A stretch of 64,000 nucleotides of DNA from Anammoximicrobium sp964486845 (GTDB taxonomy: Bacteria; Planctomycetota; Planctomycetia; Pirellulales; Pirellulaceae): positions 1-64,000 of the forward strand of contig CAZAQY010000004.1 in NCBI GenBank assembly GCA_964486845.1, written 5' to 3'. Numbering within the stretch: position 1 is the first letter of the stretch; each line of letters starts with the position of its first letter. Below the pieces are notes generated by a model, which saw only the letters and a list, made by a program, of their open reading frames with translations, had not been told where the DNA came from and searched no databases. Both the position numbers and the translations under genes were made by a program. This document shows positions 24,207-33,181 of the stretch, one piece after another.

Positions 24207-24291
24207 TTTCGCGAAAAGGGGACAGGACCCTTTTGCCGGAACGGCCCGCAGGGGGCTCTGTCCAAAAGGGTCCTGTCCCCTTTTCGCGAAA
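24207..24291. repeat. Perfect 29-bp inverted repeat element
   Basis: Arms at 24207-24235 and 24263-24291 are exact reverse complements (starting TTTCGCGAAAAGGGGACAGG) around a 27-base loop. The element fills almost all of the 97 bases between the aroDE stop and the prepilin peptidase start. In RNA it would fold into a very strong hairpin reaching within 6 bases of the prepilin peptidase ATG. A related palindrome occurs at 43704-43749. Confidence 0.9.
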
Positions 24292-24297
24292 TTCCGT

Positions 24298-25788
24298 TCA
24301 GTCCTGCCACCGGGCGGGTCCGATGGCACGTTTGAGGGCCGTGCGCATCAGGTCCACGGGCGCCGTCTGGCCGGTGAAGTGTTCGAATTGGAGGGCCGCC
24401 TCGCGGACCGTGACTTCGACGCCCGTGACCACGCGGCAGCCCACCTCCCGCGCCTGTTTGACCAGCAACGTCTGTTCCGGATTGTGCACGGTGTCGACGA
24501 CGATCATCCCGCGCCGCAAGTACTTCGAGTCTATCGGCGTCTCGTCGACGTTCGGGTGCATCCCGACCGGCGTGGCGTTGATCAGAATGTCCGGATCCAC
24601 TTTGGTCCGTTCGTACCACTGCACGGTGCGACAGCGGAACTTTTCGGCCAGCACCAAAGCTCGCTCGTGGGTCCGCGAACTCAGCACCACGTCGGCGTCG
24701 CGGCGTTTCAGCGAATGGGCGATCCCCTTGGAGATGCCGCCGGCGCCCAGGATCAGGGCGACGCGGCCCACCAGAGGCCGGCCCTGCTCCTCTTCGTGAA
24801 AGACCGTGTCCAGGGCGTCCTGAAAACCGCGGAAGTCCGTGTTGTAACCAACCACCTCGCGGCCGTCGAACAGCACCGTGTTCGCGGCCCCGATGTTCCG
24901 TACGACGCCGTCGGCCTTGCTCAAGTGCTTCAAGACATCGTCTTTGTGCGGAATGCCGACCGACAAGCCCTTGATCTCCAGTTCGGGACATTCGCGAATG
25001 AACTCGGACAGATCGTCGCGCGGCACGCGGAAGGGGACGTGGACTTTGTTCAGGCCCAGGCACCCGAACCCCACGTTGTGCAGCAAGGGGCTCATGTTCT
25101 GCGCCACGGGGTCGGCGATCACCCCGTAGACCTCCGTGTCCGGGCCGATGCTGTCATAGCGATAGATGTCCCGCACCTCCCGGTAGCTGACCTGGCCGGG
25201 CGCCAGCGAACGTTCGTGGTGGAACGAAGCGTACGTGAACGGGGCGCCGAACTTGCCCGCCAGGATCCGCGTCGGCGTGCCGATCTCGCCCATGCAAATG
25301 CCAATCGTGGGCACCTTGGATTCGCGCATCAGCCGCAGCATGCGAACGTTGTCGCTGGGGCTGTGCGTCAGCGTGGCGATCTTGATCACGTCGGGATCGA
25401 GCCCGCACATCCGCTGGTGAATCTCGTACAAGTCGTCCGGCGTGTCGCGGAAATTGTGGTAACTGATGATCCGCTTCGTCTTGCCGTAACGCGGGATGTC
25501 CTTGGCAATGTCTTCCTCCAAATCCACATAATCGGCGCCCTCCACGATGGCCGTCCGCAGCACCGTGATGCGGGCCTGTTCGGAATCTTCCCACTGGCCC
25601 CCGTCCTGCTGGCGGCGGCAGGTGATGATGCAGGGACAAGGCCGATCGGTCAGCAGGCGCTTCAAACTCAGCCGGCTGCGGATGTAGTCCACGCGGAGTT
25701 CGACGAGCGGGATGCCCTGGTCAGCCAGATAACGGTGCTCGGCCAGTATGTGCTTGTGGCGGCCGCGGCCAATGCATACACAGATCAT
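24298..25788 (-). CDS. aroDE: Bifunctional 3-dehydroquinate dehydratase / shikimate dehydrogenase
   Basis: A 496-residue fusion for two consecutive steps of the shikimate pathway. Residues ~1-215 are a type I dehydroquinase, with the catalytic histidine in RIISYHNFRDT and the Schiff-base lysine in DVIKIATLTHS. Residues ~225-496 are shikimate dehydrogenase, with VYGVIADPVAQNMSPLLHN, the catalytic lysine in SVGIPHKDD, NIGAANTV, NTDFRGF, the nucleotide loop LILGAGGISKG and TPVGMHPN. All key residues are present. The ATG at 25788 fits the start of the dehydroquinase fold (MICVCIGRGRHKHIL). The fusion order matches that known from plants and some bacteria. Cytosolic aromatic biosynthesis. Confidence 0.95.
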   Translation of the reverse strand: MICVCIGRGRHKHILAEHRYLADQGIPLVELRVDYIRSRLSLKRLLTDRPCPCIITCRRQQDGGQWEDSEQARITVLRTAIVEGADYVDLEEDIAKDIPRYGKTKRIISYHNFRDTPDDLYEIHQRMCGLDPDVIKIATLTHSPSDNVRMLRLMRESKVPTIGICMGEIGTPTRILAGKFGAPFTYASFHHERSLAPGQVSYREVRDIYRYDSIGPDTEVYGVIADPVAQNMSPLLHNVGFGCLGLNKVHVPFRVPRDDLSEFIRECPELEIKGLSVGIPHKDDVLKHLSKADGVVRNIGAANTVLFDGREVVGYNTDFRGFQDALDTVFHEEEQGRPLVGRVALILGAGGISKGIAHSLKRRDADVVLSSRTHERALVLAEKFRCRTVQWYERTKVDPDILINATPVGMHPNVDETPIDSKYLRRGMIVVDTVHNPEQTLLVKQAREVGCRVVTGVEVTVREAALQFEHFTGQTAPVDLMRTALKRAIGPARWQD

Positions 25789-25923
25789 GGTCGGATGCTC
25801 TCTCGGGTGAGGCGGATTCTTCCTGGTTTGACCGCGACCCAACGGGGATCGGGGTCAAACGATTCGTGGGCAACGTTGGGCTCTATTCTAAGCCCCCCCG
25901 CCGCGTTTTTCAATTTCGCTTCC

Positions 25924-27927
25924 TTACGTTCGTTTGAAGCGTTTGTCCAATTCCTCCCGGGTGAACACCAAGGCGGTCGGCCGGCCATGCGGGCAGTGAT
26001 GGGTGTCTCGATAGTAATGTCGCTGCTGGAGCAGCGAGGTAATCTCGCCCGGGGTGAGCCGGTCGCCGGCCTTGATGGCCGCCTTGCAGGCGATCATGTG
26101 CAGCATCTCGTCCAGCAAATCCCGGCGTTGCGGGACGCCGCCGCCGGTCATCAAGGATTCCACGATCTGCCGCAAGACCTCGTGCGGGTCGAAATTGGCC
26201 AGCATGGCAGGATAGGTCGACACCAGGATCGTGTCTCCGCCAAACGGCTCGATTTCGATCCCCAACTGAGCCAGGACTTGCTTGGCCTCCAACGCTGCGG
26301 CGGCTTCGGCCGGGCGCATCGAAACGGGCTCCGGCACGAGCAGACGCTGCTTCTCCAGAGCCCCCGCCAGGACCTTCTCGCGCAGTTGCTCGTACAGGAT
26401 CCGCTCGTGCAAAGCGTGTTGGTCGATGATCACGACGCCGTCCTCGTCCTCCGTGATCAGGTACCGGTTGTGGACTTGGAGTCCCGTCGTCGACGAGGCA
26501 AGCTGGGACGCCGCGTGCGGCCGGCTGAACGGCTCGTCACCCGACCGGGCGACGACTCCGTGCGGGGGTTCCCCGCGTTCCGCCCGGCCCAATTCTTGCG
26601 GGGGCCGCGGGGCCAGCGGCCCTCGAGCGGCGGGGCCGAAGTCGGGGAACGGCCGGAATGGCGGTGCCTGGCCGGCGGCGCGGTCAAAACTCAGCGGCAG
26701 CCGACTCTGCTGCGCAGGCGATGCCGAGGGCGGCGCCGCCGGGACCGCGGGCCTCGCCACCTCTGCGCTGCTCCCCGCGTCCAGGCTTGCCTGGCCGGCC
26801 GACGGCGGTTTTCCCTCCAGCTGGCCTTGGGCCCACTGGATCAGTTCGTCACGATGTTGGGCGGAACGAGTTGGGTCGAGCGCCCCTGCGGGATCGGCGC
26901 CGGCAGGCAGCGGCGCCGGTTTGACTCGAGCGGTCAGATCGGCGCTGAGGAATTTCTGCCGCAACGCGGACAGCAGCCGGCTGTAGATCCGCCCGCCGTC
27001 CTGAAAGCGGACTTCCAACTTGGTCGGGTGTACGTTCACATCGACCAGGCCGGCGGGCATCTCCAGTCGGAAGAAAGCGATCGGATAGCGGCCGGACAGC
27101 AGCAGGCCGCGATAGGCTTCGCCCAGCGCGTGCTGCAGCGAGCGGTCGCGGATGTGCCGCCCGTTGAGAAAGAAATACTGCATGCGGTTGTTCGCCCGGC
27201 TGTAGTTCGGGTCCGCGACGTAGCCCGTCCAGCGGATTTGCCCGTCGTCGCTGGCCACCGGAATCAGCGACTGGCCGATCTCGCCGCCGAAGAACGTGAC
27301 GATGCGTTCCCGCCAGCTGTCCACCGCCGGCAGATCGTAGACCGAGCGATCGTTGTGCTGCAGCGCGAAATGGATTTGCGGGTGGACCAGCGCGATGCGG
27401 ATAAATGCCTCCGTGACGTGCCCCATCTCGGTCTGCGTCGCCCGCAGGAACTTGCGACGCACGGGCGTGTTGAAGAACAACTGCCGGACCTCGACGACGG
27501 TGCCCACGGGACAGCCGCAGGGTACGGCCGCGCCGGGCTGCCCCCCGCGGACCTCCAGCTGGCAGCCGGCCGGCTCGTCGCGGTGGCGGCTGCGGAGCAG
27601 CAAGTGGCTGATTTCCGCAACGGACGCCAAGGCTTCGCCGCGAAATCCCAGCGTCCGCACGTCGAACAAGTCGTCGGCGGTGACGATCTTGCTGGTCGCG
27701 TGACTGGCCACCGCCAGCGGCAATTCGTCGGCCCGGATTCCGCCGCCGTCGTCGGCGACTCGCACCAGCTCCGTGCCGCCCTTCTCGATCGACACGTCGA
27801 TCCGCCGCGCCCCGGCGTCAACGGAGTTCTCCATCAACTCCTTGACGACGCTCGCCGGACGCTCGATCACCTCGCCGGCGGCGATCTTGTTGACGACGCT
27901 CGATGGCAGCAGGCGAATATCGGTCAT
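25924..27927 (-). CDS. mutL: DNA mismatch repair protein MutL (nicking type)
   Basis: A 667-residue GHKL ATPase. It has ATP-binding motifs KIAAGEVIERPASVVKELMEN, DDGGGI and FRGEALASVAEISH, then the transducer domain, a ~150-residue Pro/Ala-rich linker and a C-terminal dimerisation domain. The endonuclease motif DQHA(x2)E(x4)E is intact as DQHALHERILYE, and the supporting ACKAAIKAGD and CPHGRP motifs are present. It should therefore nick DNA itself, as in bacteria that lack MutH. It lies 37 bases downstream of the sigma-54 regulator gene. Confidence 0.96.
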   Translation of the reverse strand: MTDIRLLPSSVVNKIAAGEVIERPASVVKELMENSVDAGARRIDVSIEKGGTELVRVADDGGGIRADELPLAVASHATSKIVTADDLFDVRTLGFRGEALASVAEISHLLLRSRHRDEPAGCQLEVRGGQPGAAVPCGCPVGTVVEVRQLFFNTPVRRKFLRATQTEMGHVTEAFIRIALVHPQIHFALQHNDRSVYDLPAVDSWRERIVTFFGGEIGQSLIPVASDDGQIRWTGYVADPNYSRANNRMQYFFLNGRHIRDRSLQHALGEAYRGLLLSGRYPIAFFRLEMPAGLVDVNVHPTKLEVRFQDGGRIYSRLLSALRQKFLSADLTARVKPAPLPAGADPAGALDPTRSAQHRDELIQWAQGQLEGKPPSAGQASLDAGSSAEVARPAVPAAPPSASPAQQSRLPLSFDRAAGQAPPFRPFPDFGPAARGPLAPRPPQELGRAERGEPPHGVVARSGDEPFSRPHAASQLASSTTGLQVHNRYLITEDEDGVVIIDQHALHERILYEQLREKVLAGALEKQRLLVPEPVSMRPAEAAAALEAKQVLAQLGIEIEPFGGDTILVSTYPAMLANFDPHEVLRQIVESLMTGGGVPQRRDLLDEMLHMIACKAAIKAGDRLTPGEITSLLQQRHYYRDTHHCPHGRPTALVFTREELDKRFKRT

Positions 27928-27964
27928 GGAATCCGTTCACAAGTCATTGGCACACGCCCCGGAC

Positions 27965-29365
27965 TTACAGATCGAACTTGTCCAGCTTACGATACAGGGT
28001 TCGCGCCCCGATGCCCAGGATCCGCGCGGTCTCTTCCCGGTTGCCGTTGGTCAGTTTCAGCGTCTGCTCGATCGCCCAACGTTCGATTTCCGACATGGGC
28101 TGCCCGATCAGGCTCGTCGGGCCCTCGCCCTGCACCGATGGCGGCTGCTCGGCATCGGCCAGTTCCGGCGGCAGGTCGTCCACGTCCAGCAGCCCGTCCG
28201 CGTCCAGCACCACCATCGTCTCGACGGCGTTGCGCAGTTGCCGCACATTGCCCGGCCAGTCGTAGGAGAACAGCTTGCGGCTGACCGCCGGCGAGATGTT
28301 CTTGACCGGGTTGCCGTGGCGTTTGGCAAATTGCTTGCGAAAGTGGTCCACCAAAGGCATGATGTCCTCGCGGCGATCCCGCAAGGGGGGCAGCTGGACC
28401 GTGACCACCTTGATGCGGTAGTACAGGTCGCGGCGAAAATCGCCGCGCTCCACCGCTTCTTCCAGATTTCGATTGGTCGCCGAGACCAGACGGACGTTGA
28501 CCTTGATGGGCTTGTTGTCACCGACGCGCGTGATCTGGTGGTCCTCCAGGACGCGCAGCAGCTTGACCTGGGTCGACATGGGCATATCGCCCACTTCGTC
28601 CAGGAACAGCGTGCCCCCGTTGGCATATTCGAATGCGCCGATGCGGTCCGTGACCGCGTCGGTGAAAGCGCCTTTGACGTGCCCGAACAATTCGCTCTCG
28701 ACCAGGTTCTCGGCCACGGCGCGGGCGTTCAACGGGACCATGCGTTTGTTCTTGCGAGGACTGTTCTGGTGAATCGCCTGGGCGATCAGTTCCTTTCCCG
28801 TGCCGCTTTCACCAGCGATCAACGCCGTTGCATCGGTGGGAGCAATCCGCTTCAGACGGTCGATCACCACCTGCATCCTATCGCTGGCATAGATGATTCC
28901 CTCGAAGCCGAAGCGTTCGTCCAGCCGTTGGGTCAACTCCAAGTTCTGGCGGCGGAGTCGCACGGCGTCCACGGCCCGCTCGAAGACGGCCCGCAGCCGA
29001 TTGGACGAGATCGGCTTCTCCAGAAAGTTGAAAGCTCCCTGCTGCATCGCCTCGACCGCCTTGGGGACCGAGGCGTGGCCGGTGACCATCACCACTTCGC
29101 AATCCGGCAACAGTTGCTTCGTGCGGCTCAAAATCTCCATGCCGTCGACGTCGTTCATCACCAGATCGGTGACCACCACGTCGTAAACGTTTTCCTGGAC
29201 CCGCTTTAAGCCTTCGGGTCCGGATGTCGCAATATCGCACTTGTAGCCGATCCGCTCCAGGATCTCCTCGACCGCCAGCGCATGAGCGCGGTCGTTGTCG
29301 ACGATCAACGTGCGAATCGCCGAACCCGCCGGTTGTTCCGTTTCCAATTCCTTGCTCGTTGTCAT
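27965..29365 (-). CDS. Sigma-54-dependent response regulator with GAFTDA loop
   Basis: A 466-residue NtrC-type activator. The receiver domain (1-125) has phospho-acceptor Asp67 in VVVTDLVM, and MVTGHAS and EKPIS. The AAA+ domain has Walker A GESGTGKE at 185-192 and Walker B GTLFLDEV at 251-258. The C-terminal Fis-type helix-turn-helix includes NREETARILGIGARTLYRKL. The sigma-54-contacting loop, normally GAFTGA, reads GAFTDA at 232-237, a single substitution at Asp236. No histidine kinase gene lies nearby, so the signal is unknown. The ATG at 29365 removes an unlikely 9-residue extension. Confidence 0.93.
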   Translation of the reverse strand: MTTSKELETEQPAGSAIRTLIVDNDRAHALAVEEILERIGYKCDIATSGPEGLKRVQENVYDVVVTDLVMNDVDGMEILSRTKQLLPDCEVVMVTGHASVPKAVEAMQQGAFNFLEKPISSNRLRAVFERAVDAVRLRRQNLELTQRLDERFGFEGIIYASDRMQVVIDRLKRIAPTDATALIAGESGTGKELIAQAIHQNSPRKNKRMVPLNARAVAENLVESELFGHVKGAFTDAVTDRIGAFEYANGGTLFLDEVGDMPMSTQVKLLRVLEDHQITRVGDNKPIKVNVRLVSATNRNLEEAVERGDFRRDLYYRIKVVTVQLPPLRDRREDIMPLVDHFRKQFAKRHGNPVKNISPAVSRKLFSYDWPGNVRQLRNAVETMVVLDADGLLDVDDLPPELADAEQPPSVQGEGPTSLIGQPMSEIERWAIEQTLKLTNGNREETARILGIGARTLYRKLDKFDL

Positions 29366-29482
29366 GGCGATGATGATACACCACCGAGCCAAAATGGTAC
29401 AGCATGGGACGGGAAGCAGGATGGCGGGCTTGACAGAATCGCGATAGCGCCGTGAATCGCGGACTTGTTCGAGATGCCGGAC

Positions 29483-31678
29483 TCACTGGCGCTGCTCGAC
29501 CGTTCGCAGTTCGATCTCGCCGACGCCCATCCGGTCGTGGTAGGCGGAGCGGGTGATCTCCAGCCGCACGGCATCCGTCACGACCGGGTCAAAAACGTGC
29601 CTCACCCAGCCCGCTTCCCGGTTGTCTTTCACGGCGACAACGGGCTTCCATGCGCCGTCCGCCCGGACGGAGACCGTGTAGTCCAGGCTCCGGTAATGGC
29701 CGGGGTTGAGCTGGTGAAAGAGCACGACCCGGTCGAGGCGGGCCGGTTCGGCCAGTGTCAGCTCGAGCCAAGCGAGCTTGGGGGCATTTCTCTGGGTGAG
29801 CCAGTAGCCTTCGGGCTCCTGGACGTTGCCGTCCACCGCCTTGGCGGCCGACCAGCCGCGGCTCGGGTCCTCGTCGCTGGCCGTGATCTTGGCGATCTCG
29901 ATCTTCCGGCCGCAGCGGGCCTCCGCCTCGCGTCGCCGGAGTTCTTCCTGTTTCTCTCGTTCGGCTTGCTCGTGGCGGTCGAGATAGGCGATCACGCGAT
30001 CCCATCGCACGTGGCCTGCGGGCGTGGCAGCCCGGCGAGCGGATTCGGATCGCCCGCGCGCCTGGACGAGGTTCTCGATGTTCTCGCGGTCCTTGGCGGT
30101 GCGGACCAGCGGGATGATTTCGAGAAGTTTTCGAGCCGGCTCGGCGCCGCCGTAAAGCCGGCCCAGTCGCTGTTCGACGAACTCGTCGATCGTCATCTCC
30201 GGATTCCAGAGAAAGGCTTCCCAGGCCAGATAGAACAGCTCGGCGTTGGGCCGCTGGGAGGACAGTTCTCCGTAGGTGTCGAGCCCCTCGAATCCGGCCG
30301 CCGCGGCATCGCGGCAGATGTCGCGGACCGCTTCCAGGTAGAAGTCATCTTCCGTGTTAGTCGAGCTGTTGCACCAGTGCAGATAGCCGACGTTGTGCCG
30401 CGCCATCGGCCGGATGTCGGCAGGCCAACGCCGCGCCATGCCCGTGAGCGTCCACTGGCAGAGGGCGCCGTCCGGGATCAGCGACAGGAACTTCGGCGGA
30501 TCGGTCATCATCTCGGCCGTGTAGCCCGTGTACGTGGCGTAGCTCAGCCAGGCGCCGGGGGCCAAACCGCGCATCGTCTTGAGCGTGACCATGTGCGAAA
30601 TGGCCATGTCCTTGTAGTAGTCGGGCTCGTCGGATTGGATCGCCGCGCGGGCCTTCTGGCAGTCGTCACAATAGCAGACGAAGAAGTCGCCCATCTCCAG
30701 GTTCACGCCGCCAATCTGGAACGTCTGAAAGAGCCACTTGGCGCCCTCATCGAGCCAGTCCTGGTTGGCTTTCTTGGAGGGGCAGGGGGCATTGCGCGGG
30801 CGACCATTCTTTTCCACCGCCCTCAGTTCCGGGTGGGCGGCGATCCAGGCATCGGCGTTGTACGGGTGATCGCCCTCAAAGTAGTAACCCGCGTAACCGC
30901 TGGTGCCCACGCCCGGCAGGATCCTCACGCCACGGTGGGCTGCATAGCGGCACAATTCCTGCGACGCTGCGACGCCTCCGTGGGTGTCGCGCAAGAATCC
31001 CCAGACGATCAGGCCGTTGAACTTGTGGTCGGCCATGTAGTCGATGCAGTTCTTGAAGTCGATGAGAAAAGCCTCAGGCCGCTTGCTGAACGTGCCGCCG
31101 CCGCCCATGGCATTGCCGGCGCGACCGGGTCCGCCCCAATCCATGCGATGGTCCCAGTTCCAGAACCAGCGGTACTTGTAGCGCGGAATCTGCCGCGTAT
31201 CGAGCATCGGCACGGAAACGCTGGTGCCCTGGCGCTGGAGGTGCCAGTTGATCAAGTCGGCCACGGCATGGACGGCCCCGTCGCGGCCGCCGCCGGCCAG
31301 GATCAGCCAGTCGCGGCCGTCATGGTGCAGCGTCTTGGCGACGTATCCCTGGTCCGTGAGGGGGCCGGGAGCGATATCAATCTGCGCGGCGGCGGCGACC
31401 TGGCGCAGGACCGGGTTCGATTCCGAGCTGCCGACCAGGATCAGGCACCCGCGATCCGGCACGGCCTTCTCCGCCGTGACGACCGCCACCTGAGCTTGCC
31501 CTTCCTCGGCGAACCACCGCGCCAGCCGTTCCGCCGCAAAATCATCGGACTGGCCGCCGACGATCGTGCAGGCTGGTTGGCCTTCGTGGACCAGGATGAG
31601 CGGAGCCTCAGCGGAGCAGAGCCTTACACCGCTCCAGAGAACCAGAAGCAACGTCGGGAGAGCGCAGGATCTTGTCAT
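29483..31678 (-). CDS. Exported alpha-glucuronidase-like glycoside hydrolase with F5/8 type C domain
   Basis: A 731-residue protein with signal peptide MTRSCALPTLLLVLWSGVRLCSA. Residues ~25-165 resemble the N-terminal domain of GH67/GH20-type enzymes (AERLARWFAEEG, LILVGSSESN). Residues ~165-530 form a probable TIM barrel (YKYRWFWNWDHRMDW, FNGLIVWGFLRDTHGG, GGVNLEMGDFFVCYC). The last ~150 residues are a discoidin-like sandwich (WLELTLAEPARLDRVVLFHQ, VRLEITRSAYHDRMGVGEIEL). It probably binds and cleaves a polysaccharide outside the cytoplasm. The substrate is unknown. It follows the next exported hydrolase by 22 bases. Confidence 0.8.
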   Translation of the reverse strand: MTRSCALPTLLLVLWSGVRLCSAEAPLILVHEGQPACTIVGGQSDDFAAERLARWFAEEGQAQVAVVTAEKAVPDRGCLILVGSSESNPVLRQVAAAAQIDIAPGPLTDQGYVAKTLHHDGRDWLILAGGGRDGAVHAVADLINWHLQRQGTSVSVPMLDTRQIPRYKYRWFWNWDHRMDWGGPGRAGNAMGGGGTFSKRPEAFLIDFKNCIDYMADHKFNGLIVWGFLRDTHGGVAASQELCRYAAHRGVRILPGVGTSGYAGYYFEGDHPYNADAWIAAHPELRAVEKNGRPRNAPCPSKKANQDWLDEGAKWLFQTFQIGGVNLEMGDFFVCYCDDCQKARAAIQSDEPDYYKDMAISHMVTLKTMRGLAPGAWLSYATYTGYTAEMMTDPPKFLSLIPDGALCQWTLTGMARRWPADIRPMARHNVGYLHWCNSSTNTEDDFYLEAVRDICRDAAAAGFEGLDTYGELSSQRPNAELFYLAWEAFLWNPEMTIDEFVEQRLGRLYGGAEPARKLLEIIPLVRTAKDRENIENLVQARGRSESARRAATPAGHVRWDRVIAYLDRHEQAEREKQEELRRREAEARCGRKIEIAKITASDEDPSRGWSAAKAVDGNVQEPEGYWLTQRNAPKLAWLELTLAEPARLDRVVLFHQLNPGHYRSLDYTVSVRADGAWKPVVAVKDNREAGWVRHVFDPVVTDAVRLEITRSAYHDRMGVGEIELRTVEQRQ

Positions 31679-31700
31679 GGGTATCGAACCAGCCCGGAGG

Positions 31701-33128
31701 TTATTTGACGACTTTCAAGTGCAGCACGGCGTCGCCGTCGAAGGGGGCGGTAAAGGCGTGACGGCTGCCGGCGTGAGTCACCGTCTCCGCCGCTACTTCC
31801 CGTCCCTTGGCGATGTCAAACCACGTGACCGAAAACTCGCCGGCGGGCAGCGTCACGGTCAGGTTCGGACTGTCGGCGGGGCGGTACACGAGGTATTCCA
31901 CGCCCGGATTGGCCAGGCAGTACTTGGACGAGGCCAGCTGGCCCTGCGGCGTCATCGCGGCCAGATCGACGCGCTGCGACCAAACGAGCACGTGGCCTTG
32001 CGCCGCGCGGATCGACTGCATCCACGGAGGATCCGTGTCTCGGCTCAACACGCGGGCATCGTAGGGGTCCATGAAGATCGGATTCAGCCCCCGCAGAAAA
32101 CTTTTCCAGACCCAGCTGACATTGCCGCCGATGCCCCACAGATGGTCCGTGTCGCTGACGATCACCTTCGAGCCGCCGGCGGCGGGCGGGTCGTCGCGGT
32201 AGCCGCCCTCGGGGTTCGGCGATATCCAGTCGGCCGGGCTGTCGAACAGCGTCTTGTTGCTGCCGCCCTTGTACTGGAATGTCATCCCGACCGGGTGCTG
32301 CTTGGGCAAGGTCTTCTCGTACTCGTGAATGAAGCGGATCATCTCGTACTGCCACGGGGTCGACGCGGGATGATTCTCGTTGGAGATTTCGTACAGCACG
32401 TTATCGAATTCGTTGACGGTGTCGATTACCTTGCGGACGTAGCCTTTTTGCAGTTCGGTGATTTCGCGACTGCGGCCGCTGTGGATCTCCAGGCCATTGC
32501 CGTCGCTGTCCAGATCGCCGTTGATGTTGTTGGCATTGTTCGCCGGGTGGAAGGGGTGCTGCTTCCAGCCGCCGGGCGAGAACTGCAGACCCCAGCCTTC
32601 GAACAGCATCACCGACGCGTAGATGCCGCGCTGGCCGGCGGCGCTGACGCGCTGGCGGAGTCGCGTGAAGTACTCGTCGTCGAATTCCCTCAAATTGAAC
32701 TTGGGCTTGCCGTCCAAAGCCAGGCCGGGCCCGGTGCGTCGGAAGGGTTGGGGATAGGCGAAGTGGATCAGCGGCTCCTTCTCGCGGTTGCCGCGCGTGT
32801 CCCAGGACATCAGTTCCCAGGTCCACAGTCGGAAGAAGTTGTGGGGATACGCCGCCAGCCAATCCAGGTACTTGTCGTAATCGAACTTCGCCGGCGGATC
32901 GGTGGGGCCCATGTCCACCAGATTGTTCCAGGTATGCGAACCGGTCAGCAGGATGGCCCGCCCCGTGTCGTCCGTGAAATACCGCGGGTTGGCCGGATGC
33001 CGGCGCAGAGGCCCCTTGCCAGGTCCGGATTCAGCCGCAGCGCCAATGATTGCGGCGATCAGGATCGCTCCCATCAAGACGATTGCCGAAAGGCATGGTT
33101 GGATCCGCCAGTGTAACCGAGAGCCCAT
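31701..33128 (-). CDS. Exported GH5/GH140-like glycoside hydrolase
   Basis: A 475-residue protein. The ATG at 33128 is chosen because GGAGGA stands at good spacing; a hydrophobic leader follows (AIVLMGAILIAAIIGAAA). The barrel region contains RYFTDDTGRAILLTGSHTW, FFRLWTWELMSWD, VLYEISNENH (a likely acid/base glutamate in NEN) and HPVGMTFQYKGG. The final ~90 residues resemble the putative collagen-binding or beta-sandwich domain often found at the end of such enzymes (LVYRPADSPNLTVTLPAGEF, VTWFDIAKGREV). It probably acts on a plant or algal glycan. It is co-oriented and nearly contiguous with the glucuronidase-like gene. Confidence 0.8.
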   Translation of the reverse strand: MGSRLHWRIQPCLSAIVLMGAILIAAIIGAAAESGPGKGPLRRHPANPRYFTDDTGRAILLTGSHTWNNLVDMGPTDPPAKFDYDKYLDWLAAYPHNFFRLWTWELMSWDTRGNREKEPLIHFAYPQPFRRTGPGLALDGKPKFNLREFDDEYFTRLRQRVSAAGQRGIYASVMLFEGWGLQFSPGGWKQHPFHPANNANNINGDLDSDGNGLEIHSGRSREITELQKGYVRKVIDTVNEFDNVLYEISNENHPASTPWQYEMIRFIHEYEKTLPKQHPVGMTFQYKGGSNKTLFDSPADWISPNPEGGYRDDPPAAGGSKVIVSDTDHLWGIGGNVSWVWKSFLRGLNPIFMDPYDARVLSRDTDPPWMQSIRAAQGHVLVWSQRVDLAAMTPQGQLASSKYCLANPGVEYLVYRPADSPNLTVTLPAGEFSVTWFDIAKGREVAAETVTHAGSRHAFTAPFDGDAVLHLKVVK

Positions 33129-33181
33129 TTTCCTGTCCTCCATTTTCGGTCTCCAATCCGTTCTGAACAAACACTCGTCGC

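Noticed and set aside
24121..28284. A 1387-codon plus-strand open frame
   Set aside because: It runs antisense across aroDE, mutL and part of the sigma-54 regulator, crosses their gene boundaries and shows no domain. It is a shadow of GC bias.
29465..31708. A 747-codon plus-strand open frame
   Set aside because: It is the antisense shadow of the glucuronidase-like gene, which has a signal peptide and clear domains.
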